Assembly: GCF_016583625.1 (NCBI RefSeq)
Contig: NZ_NRRN01000003.1
Location: 37,710 to 101,709, forward strand
DNA from: Halorhodospira abdelmalekii
GTDB lineage: Bacteria > Pseudomonadota > Gammaproteobacteria > Nitrococcales > Halorhodospiraceae
DNA length: 64,000 nt
Direction of reading: 5' to 3'
The notes below the pieces were generated by a model. The model was not told the DNA's origin, searched no databases, and saw only the letters and a program-made list of their open reading frames with translations. Positions 57,772 to 64,000 of this stretch are shown here, one piece after another. Positions within the stretch are counted from its first letter, which is position 1, and each line of letters opens with the position of its first letter. Made by a program: the position numbers and the translations under genes.

Positions 57772-60700
57772 ATGAGCTTCCACGCCTTACCGCCCAAGCA
57801 GGGCCTGTACGATCCTGCCTACGAGCACGACGCCTGCGGCATCGGCTTCGTCTGCCATATCCGCAACGAGAAGAGCCATCACATCGTCGCGCAAGGGTTG
57901 GAGATCCTTGAGCGCCTGCACCACCGCGGGGCCGTCGGCGCCGATCCGAAGGCCGGCGACGGTGCCGGCCTCCTTGTACAGATCCCCGACGCCTTCTTCC
58001 GCGATGTGGTCGATTTCACCCTGCCGCAACCGGGCGACTACGGCGTAGCCATGCTCTTTCTCAGCGCCGATGCGAAGCAGCGCAGCGAACTGCGCGCCCG
58101 CGTCGAGCAGCACATTACTGAGGGCGGGCAACAGGTCCTGGGCTGGCGTGAAGTACCAGTCGATAACGCCGATCTCGGCGAAACGGTCCGCCCGACCGAG
58201 CCGGTCATTCAGCAGCTCTTTATCGGCCGCGGCAGCAACTGTCCCGATCAGGAGAGCTTTGAGCGCAAGCTCTTCGTCATCCGCAAGCGCATGGACAACG
58301 CCATCCACGCGGCCGGCTACGCCGTCGGCGACTACTACGTCACCTCGATGTCGTCGCGCACCATCACCTATAAGGGGATGCTGCTCGCTGGGCAGGTCGG
58401 CAGCTACTACCGCGACCTGCACGATGAGCGCTTTGTCAGCGCGCTGGCCTTGGTCCACCAGCGCTTCTCGACCAACACCTTCCCGACCTGGGATCTAGCA
58501 CAGCCGTTTCGCATGATCTGCCACAACGGCGAGATCAACACCTTGCGCGGCAACGTCAACTGGATGGCGGCACGGCGCCACACCATGCGCTCGAAGGTGC
58601 TCGGCGACGATCTCGACACCATCTGGCCGCTGATCCCTGAGGGGCAGTCCGACTCGGCCTGCTTCGATAACGCCTTAGAGCTGCTGGTCATGGGCGGCTA
58701 CTCGTTGGCCCACGCCATGATGATCCTGATCCCCGAGGCGTGGTCGGGCAACACCCTTATGGATGAGAAGCGGCGCGCTTTCTACGAGTACCACGAGGCA
58801 CTGATGGAGCCGTGGGACGGCCCGGCGGCGATCGCCTTTACCGACGGCCGGCAAATCGGCGCCACGCTTGACCGCAACGGCCTGCGCCCGGCGCGCTATC
58901 TGGTCACCGACGACGATCTGGTCATTCTCGGCTCGGAGATGGGCGTGCTCGACATCCCCGAGGAGAAGATCGTTCAGAAGTGGCGCCTGCAGCCGGGGCT
59001 GATGCTGCTGATCGACCTCGAAGAGGGGCGCATCATCAGCGATCAGGAGATCAAAAAGCAGCTCGCCGAGGCCCATCCCTACACCGACTGGTTGCGCCGC
59101 ACCCAGATTCGTCTTGAGGAGCTGCCGACCAGCGTCGGGCCGATGGCCCCCGATGAGAGCACGCTGCTCAATCAGCAGCAGGCCTTCGGCTACACCCAGG
59201 AAGATCTCAAATTCCTGCTCCAGCCGATGGTCATCAGCGGTGCCGAGGCGATCGGCTCGATGGGCGCTGATAACCCGCTCTCGGTGCTCTCGAACCGGCC
59301 CAAGCACCTGTCGAGCTACTTCAAGCAGAACTTCGCTCAGGTCACCAACCCGCCGATCGACCCGATCCGCGAGGAGCTGGTGATGTCGCTGGTCTGCATG
59401 ATCGGCCCGCGCCCCAACTTGCTCGGCTTCGATGAGGCCGGTCAGAACTGGCGCTTGGAGACGCCGCAACCGGTTCTGACCAACGAGGACTTAGAGCGCA
59501 TCCGCCACATCGAGTACAGCTCGGCTGGCGCCTTCCGCACCCGCACCCTCGATGTCAGCTATCCAGCCAGCGCCGGCTCTGCGGGGATGGAGGCGGCACT
59601 GGAGCAGCTGTGCCAGGAGGCGGAGAACGCCGTTCTGGATGGCTACAACATCCTGATCCTCTCTGATCGCAACACCAACCTCGACCACATCCCGATCCCG
59701 ATGCTGCTCGCCACCTCGGCGGTCCACCACCACCTGATCCGCCGCGGCCTGCGCACCAGCTCCGGGCTGGTCGTCGAGACCGGTGCTGCGCTCGAGGTCC
59801 ACCACTTCGCCACCCTATCGGGCTACGGCGCCGAGGCGATCAACCCCTACTTGGCCTTCGACACCATCGAGTCGCTGCTGCCGGGGCTGCCCGAGTCGCT
59901 GCACTTCGCCGAGGCGCAGCAGCGCTACATCAAGGCGATCGGCAAGGGGCTGCTCAAGGTCATGTCGAAGATGGGCATCTCGACGCTTGAGTCGTACTGC
60001 GGGGCACAGATCTTCGATGCCGTCGGTCTGAACAGCGCCTTTATCGAGCGCTACTTCGCCGGCACGCCGACCCGTATCGAGGGGGTTGGCCTCGCTGAGG
60101 TCGCCGAAGAGGCGGTGCGCTGGCACCAGATCGCCTACGGCAACGCCGAGATCTACCGTCATCACCTTGATGTCGGCGGCGACTACGCCTACCGGCTGCG
60201 CGGCGAGGATCACGTCTGGACGCCGGAGGCGATCGCGAAGCTCCAGCACGCCACGCGCGCCAACGATGCTAAGACCTACGCCGAGTTTACCCAGCTGATC
60301 AACGATCAAAGCGAACGGCTGCTGACCCTGCGTGGGCTGATGGACTTTAAGCCGGCCGCCGGCGGCCCGATCCCGCTTGCGGAGGTCGAGCCGGCGAGCG
60401 AGATCGTCAAGCGCTTCGCCACCGGGGCGATCTCCTTCGGCGCGATCTCCTACGAGGCCCACTCGGCCCTCGCCCGCGCCATGAACACCCTCGGCGGCAA
60501 GTCGAACACCGGCGAAGGCGGCGAGGAGGCCGAGCGCTTCGCCGCGCTGCCCGACGGCACCATGAACCCGGAGCGCTCGTCGATCAAGCAGGTCGCCTCG
60601 GGCCGTTTCGGGGTCACGACCGAGTATCTGGTCAACTCCGACGACATCCAGATCAAGATCGCCCAGGGGGCAAAACCGGGCGAAGGCGGTCAGCTACCGG

Positions 60701-62445
60701 GCCATAAGGTCGATCGCAATATTGCCAAGGTGCGTCACTCGACCCCGGGCGTTGGCCTGATCTCGCCGCCGCCGCACCACGACATCTACTCGATCGAGGA
60801 TCTGGCACAGCTGATCCACGATCTTAAGAACGTCCAGCCGCGGGCACGGATCTCGGTCAAACTGGTCTCCGAGGTCGGGGTCGGCACGGTCGCCGCCGGC
60901 GTCTCTAAGGCGCACGCCGATCAGATCACCATTGCCGGCTACGACGGCGGCACCGGGGCGAGCCCGCTGACCTCGATCAAGCACGCCGGCAGTGCCTGGG
61001 AGATCGGCTTAGCCGAGACCCACCAAACGCTGGTGCTCAACCGGCTGCGTGGACGCGTCTCGCTGCAGGTCGACGGCGGTCTGCGCACCGGGCGCGATGT
61101 CGTCATCGGGGCGCTGCTCGGGGCCGATGAGTTCGGCTTTGCGACCGCACCGCTGATCGTCGAAGGCTGCATCATGATGCGTAAGTGCCACCTCAACACC
61201 TGCCCGGTCGGGGTCGCGACCCAAGACCCGGAGCTGCGGCGGCGCTTCCGCGGTCAGCCCGAGCATCTGGTCAACTACTTCTTCTTCGTCGCTGAAGAGG
61301 TCCGGCAAATCATGGCCGAGCTCGGCTTCCGCACCATGAACGAGATGATCGGCCAGTCGGATCGCCTCGAACTGCGCCCAGCCATCGAGCACTGGAAGGC
61401 GCGCGGTCTCGACTTCTCGCAGATCCTGGCGAAGCCGGAGGCGGCCCCCGGGGTGGCCACGTACAACTGCGAGACGCAAGACCACGGTCTCGATCAGGCG
61501 CTCGATCACCAGCTCATCGCTCAGGCCGAGCCGGCACTGGAGCGCGGCGAGGCGGTGCGCATCGAGACCCCGGTCTTTAACTACCACCGCACGGTCGGCA
61601 CCATGCTCTCCGGGCGGGTCGCCGAGCGCTACGGCCACGCCGGGCTGCCCGACGATACGATCTACATCCGCGCCCACGGCACCGGCGGGCAGTCGTTCGG
61701 GGCGTGGCTCGCCCGCGGGGTCACCATCGAACTCGCCGGTGATGCCAACGACTACGTCGGCAAGGGGCTCTCCGGTGGGCGCTTGATCATCTACCCGCCG
61801 GCGCACGCCAAGATCACCCAGGTCTCCAAGGCTGAGGCCAACATCATCGTCGGCAACACGGTCCTCTACGGCGCCATCGCCGGGGAGTGTTTCTTCAACG
61901 GGGTCGCCGGTGAGCGCTTCTGCGTTCGCAACTCCGGGGCAACCGCTGTCGTCGAAGGGGTCGGGGATCACGGCTGCGAGTACATGACCGGCGGTGTCAT
62001 GGTCTGTCTCGGCTCCACCGGACGCAACTTCGCCGCCGGCATGTCGGGCGGCATCGCCTACGTGCTCGATGAGGCCGGCACCTTCGCTGAACGCTGCAAT
62101 CAGGCGATGGTCGAGCTGGTCCCACTGAGCCTTGAGGATGCCTACTTAGAGAGTCTTGAGGAGGCCGAACGGGGTACGCCGATCGACATCTACGAAGATC
62201 CGCGCCGCCACGACGTCAAGCGGTTGCGCACTTTGGTTGAGCGACACGCCGCGGCGACCGGCTCGCAGCGGGCGCAGGCGATCCTCGCCGACTGGGAGAC
62301 CTACCTGCCGCGCTTTATCAAGGTCATGCCGCTCGATTTCCGCCGTGCGCTCAACGAGATTGAGGCGCAGCAGGCGCAGCCACCGGCGCCGAGTCGGCCG
62401 CCGAAGTTCCATCAAGCCCTGGAGGGGAGCGTCGCCCATGGGTAA
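57772..62445 (+). CDS. gltB: Glutamate synthase (NADPH) large subunit
   Basis: GOGAT large chain of 1557 aa. It hydrolyses glutamine and channels ammonia to 2-oxoglutarate on FMN. The class II amidotransferase domain begins after a short propeptide; the nucleophile is Cys22 in HDACGIGF. It is followed by the central domain, the FMN/[3Fe-4S] synthase domain with C1133[14 protein letters not shown], and the C-terminal GXGXG beta-helix domain. AGAGG precedes ATG 57772. It overlaps gltD by 8 nt. Confidence 0.98.
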   Translation: MSFHALPPKQGLYDPAYEHDACGIGFVCHIRNEKSHHIVAQGLEILERLHHRGAVGADPKAGDGAGLLVQIPDAFFRDVVDFTLPQPGDYGVAMLFLSADAKQRSELRARVEQHITEGGQQVLGWREVPVDNADLGETVRPTEPVIQQLFIGRGSNCPDQESFERKLFVIRKRMDNAIHAAGYAVGDYYVTSMSSRTITYKGMLLAGQVGSYYRDLHDERFVSALALVHQRFSTNTFPTWDLAQPFRMICHNGEINTLRGNVNWMAARRHTMRSKVLGDDLDTIWPLIPEGQSDSACFDNALELLVMGGYSLAHAMMILIPEAWSGNTLMDEKRRAFYEYHEALMEPWDGPAAIAFTDGRQIGATLDRNGLRPARYLVTDDDLVILGSEMGVLDIPEEKIVQKWRLQPGLMLLIDLEEGRIISDQEIKKQLAEAHPYTDWLRRTQIRLEELPTSVGPMAPDESTLLNQQQAFGYTQEDLKFLLQPMVISGAEAIGSMGADNPLSVLSNRPKHLSSYFKQNFAQVTNPPIDPIREELVMSLVCMIGPRPNLLGFDEAGQNWRLETPQPVLTNEDLERIRHIEYSSAGAFRTRTLDVSYPASAGSAGMEAALEQLCQEAENAVLDGYNILILSDRNTNLDHIPIPMLLATSAVHHHLIRRGLRTSSGLVVETGAALEVHHFATLSGYGAEAINPYLAFDTIESLLPGLPESLHFAEAQQRYIKAIGKGLLKVMSKMGISTLESYCGAQIFDAVGLNSAFIERYFAGTPTRIEGVGLAEVAEEAVRWHQIAYGNAEIYRHHLDVGGDYAYRLRGEDHVWTPEAIAKLQHATRANDAKTYAEFTQLINDQSERLLTLRGLMDFKPAAGGPIPLAEVEPASEIVKRFATGAISFGAISYEAHSALARAMNTLGGKSNTGEGGEEAERFAALPDGTMNPERSSIKQVASGRFGVTTEYLVNSDDIQIKIAQGAKPGEGGQLPGHKVDRNIAKVRHSTPGVGLISPPPHHDIYSIEDLAQLIHDLKNVQPRARISVKLVSEVGVGTVAAGVSKAHADQITIAGYDGGTGASPLTSIKHAGSAWEIGLAETHQTLVLNRLRGRVSLQVDGGLRTGRDVVIGALLGADEFGFATAPLIVEGCIMMRKCHLNTCPVGVATQDPELRRRFRGQPEHLVNYFFFVAEEVRQIMAELGFRTMNEMIGQSDRLELRPAIEHWKARGLDFSQILAKPEAAPGVATYNCETQDHGLDQALDHQLIAQAEPALERGEAVRIETPVFNYHRTVGTMLSGRVAERYGHAGLPDDTIYIRAHGTGGQSFGAWLARGVTIELAGDANDYVGKGLSGGRLIIYPPAHAKITQVSKAEANIIVGNTVLYGAIAGECFFNGVAGERFCVRNSGATAVVEGVGDHGCEYMTGGVMVCLGSTGRNFAAGMSGGIAYVLDEAGTFAERCNQAMVELVPLSLEDAYLESLEEAERGTPIDIYEDPRRHDVKRLRTLVERHAAATGSQRAQAILADWETYLPRFIKVMPLDFRRALNEIEAQQAQPPAPSRPPKFHQALEGSVAHG

Positions 62446-63901
62446 AGAGACCGGTTTTTTGGAGATCTCGCGCCGCGTGCACGGCTGTCAGCCGGCCAAA
62501 GAGCGCATCTACCACTACGGCGAGTTCATGATCCCGCTCACCGCCGAGCAGGTCAGTGACCAGGGCGCCCGCTGCATGGACTGCGGCATCCCTTACTGCC
62601 ACTACGGCTGCCCGGTCGATAACCTGATCCCAGACTGGAACGATCTGGTCTATCGCGGCGATTGGGCAACAGCGATTCAGGTATTGCACTCGACCAACAA
62701 CTTCCCGGAGTTTACCGGTCGGGTCTGTCCGGCGCCGTGTGAGGCCGCCTGCACCCTCAATCTCGAAGAGACCCCGGTCTCGATCAAGGCCATTGAGTGC
62801 AGCATCGTCGATCGTGCCTGGCAAGCCGGCCTGATCCGCCCGCAAGTGGCGCGGCGGCGCACCGGCAAGCGGGTGGCGATCGTCGGCTCGGGACCGGCCG
62901 GGCTGGCTTGCGCCCAGCAGCTCGCCCGGGTTGGCCACAACGTCGAAGTCTTTGAAAAGGCCGACGCCATCGGCGGGCTGCTGCGCTACGGCATCCCCGA
63001 CTTTAAGCTCGATAAGCGCCACATCGACCGTCGGGTTGCACAGATGCGCACCGAGGGGGTGCAGTTCCACACCCAGACCCACGTCGGTGTCGATCTGCCG
63101 ATCGCGCGCCTGCGCGAGGGCTTCGATGCGGTGGTCTTGGCCGGCGGCAGCGAGCAGCCACGCGATCTGCCGGTGCCGGGCCGCGAGCTGACCGGGGTCC
63201 ACTACGCCATGGACTTCTTGACCGCTAACAGCAAGCGGGTCCAGGGGGTCTATGTGCCGGATGAGGCCTTTATCAGCGCCCGCGATAAGCACGTCGTCGT
63301 CATCGGTGGCGGCGACACCGGCTCCGACTGCGTCGGCACCTCGAACCGGCATGGCGCCCGCTCGATCAAGCAGGTGGAGATCCTCAACAAGCCGCCGGAG
63401 CGGGAGAATAAGGAGCTGACCTGGCCGCACTGGCCGCACCGCCTCGCGACCTCGACCTCGCACGAAGAGGGGTGTGAGCGGCGCTGGAACTTCCTAACGA
63501 AGGCCTTTATCGGCGATGAGGCCGGCCATGTGCGAGCCATCCGCTATGCCCAAGTCGAGTGGCATCAAGAGAGCGATGGGTCGTGGCAGATGAGCGAGGT
63601 GCCCGGCTCCGAGGCCGAGATGCCGGCCGATCTGGTGCTGCTGGCGATGGGTTTTGTCCACCCGGTGCGCGAGGGGATGCTGGCGGAGCTGGAAGGCGAC
63701 GGATTGACCTTCGATGGGCGCGGCAACGTCGCCGGCACCACCGAAGGCGAGGCGGCCTACCGGACAAGCATCGACGGGCTCTTCGCCGCCGGCGACATGC
63801 GCCGCGGCCAGTCGCTGGTGGTCTGGGCGATTCGCGAGGGACGACAGTGCGCCCGCGCCGTCGATCTGTGGCTGCAGGGACGCTCCGACTTGCCGCGTTA
63901 A
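62438..63901 (+). CDS. gltD: Glutamate synthase (NADPH) small subunit
   Basis: A 487-aa FAD/NADPH subunit delivering electrons to GltB. N-terminal Fe-S ligands are in [14 protein letters not shown] and [12 protein letters not shown]. The FAD fold is [13 protein letters not shown], the NADPH fold [12 protein letters not shown], and the C-terminal FAD contact [17 protein letters not shown] at 62438 follows GGAGGGGAG and lies inside the end of gltB, so translation is coupled. Confidence 0.98.
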   Translation: MGKETGFLEISRRVHGCQPAKERIYHYGEFMIPLTAEQVSDQGARCMDCGIPYCHYGCPVDNLIPDWNDLVYRGDWATAIQVLHSTNNFPEFTGRVCPAPCEAACTLNLEETPVSIKAIECSIVDRAWQAGLIRPQVARRRTGKRVAIVGSGPAGLACAQQLARVGHNVEVFEKADAIGGLLRYGIPDFKLDKRHIDRRVAQMRTEGVQFHTQTHVGVDLPIARLREGFDAVVLAGGSEQPRDLPVPGRELTGVHYAMDFLTANSKRVQGVYVPDEAFISARDKHVVVIGGGDTGSDCVGTSNRHGARSIKQVEILNKPPERENKELTWPHWPHRLATSTSHEEGCERRWNFLTKAFIGDEAGHVRAIRYAQVEWHQESDGSWQMSEVPGSEAEMPADLVLLAMGFVHPVREGMLAELEGDGLTFDGRGNVAGTTEGEAAYRTSIDGLFAAGDMRRGQSLVVWAIREGRQCARAVDLWLQGRSDLPR

Positions 63902-63935
63902 GCCGCTGCGTTTTGTGGCGTTTTGTGGTTATGGG

Positions 63936-63995
63936 GGGCGGGAGAGAGCGGGCTTCGGCGTCGCTTCACCCGCCCTCCCCCGCTCTCGCCCGCCC
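63936..63995 (+). terminator. Long stem-loop downstream of gltD
   Basis: The 17-nt arm at 63936-63952 (GGGCGGGAGAGAGCGGG) pairs with 63978-63995 with one mismatch, around a 25-nt loop. It is 35 nt after the gltD stop. No T-run is visible before the window ends, so terminator function is inferred. Confidence 0.55.
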
Positions 63996-64000
63996 GCGGA

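Noticed and set aside
61009..62439. Long minus-strand frames antisense to gltB
   Set aside because: Shadows of a highly conserved coding sequence, with no ribosome site or domain match.

Overview
The window is GC-rich chromosomal DNA from a halophilic, phototrophic purple sulfur gammaproteobacterium, most likely Halorhodospira or a close relative in the Ectothiorhodospiraceae. This rests on gene content and was not checked against a database. The pointers are an LH1-type antenna pair (35784-36313), a RegB/RegA redox two-component system beside an SqrR/BigR-type persulfide sensor (39625-41893), a BCCT betaine transporter (7021-8604), an Rnf complex with an embedded pyruvate:ferredoxin oxidoreductase (46389-57394), acidic low-complexity protein segments, and gammaproteobacterial gene order (ftsK-lolA-serS, aat-infA-clpA-clpS, mnmA-hflD). 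Most of the window is ordinary chromosome, densely packed, with many 4-nt stop/start overlaps.

Layout. 1-6.6 kb: 3' part of a hybrid sensor kinase, an MBL-fold hydrolase, an ABC-F ATPase (Uup-like) and a SAM methyltransferase. 6.7-10.9 kb: BCCT transporter flanked by small unknown genes, then an unknown two-TM/zinc-ribbon-like protein. 10.9-19.4 kb: tmcA-hrpA, a YfcE-like phosphoesterase, thrH and a BI-1 family membrane protein. 19.4-25.0 kb: serS-lolA-ftsK, bracketed by a repeat-rich set of structured elements. 25.0-35.4 kb: aat, infA, clpA-clpS, aceA, mnmA-hflD, acnA. 35.5-36.3 kb: antenna pair with its own terminator. 36.8-42.8 kb: MotY/OmpA-like protein, UspA, a periplasmic DsrE-like protein, RegA-RegB, an SqrR-like repressor and a CheY-like regulator. 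42.9-46.4 kb: glpK, an internally deleted RpoS-like sigma factor, yqaA and nlpD. 46.4-57.4 kb: the operon rnfB-nifJ-rnfC-D-G-E-A plus a small Cys-rich gene. 57.8-63.9 kb: gltBD (glutamate synthase), divergent from rnfB.

How it fits together. RegBA and the SqrR-like repressor would read quinone/redox state and sulfide-derived persulfide, the two inputs that matter to a phototrophic sulfur oxidiser. The antenna pair is a plausible output. PFOR and Rnf, apparently co-transcribed, would couple ferredoxin, NAD(H) and the ion gradient to pyruvate synthesis or oxidation. Glutamate synthase, divergent across a shared intergenic palindrome, consumes NADPH. Isocitrate lyase and aconitase serve acetate assimilation.

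The most unusual signals are three copies of a multi-stem element whose helices change sequence while keeping pairing (19406-19588, 24349-24535, 24788-24951), a sigma-S gene with regions 2 and 3 removed in frame, a giant PFOR inside the rnf operon, and an LH1-beta-like polypeptide with a long C-terminal extension. No tRNA, rRNA, CRISPR array, transposase or prophage gene was recognised.
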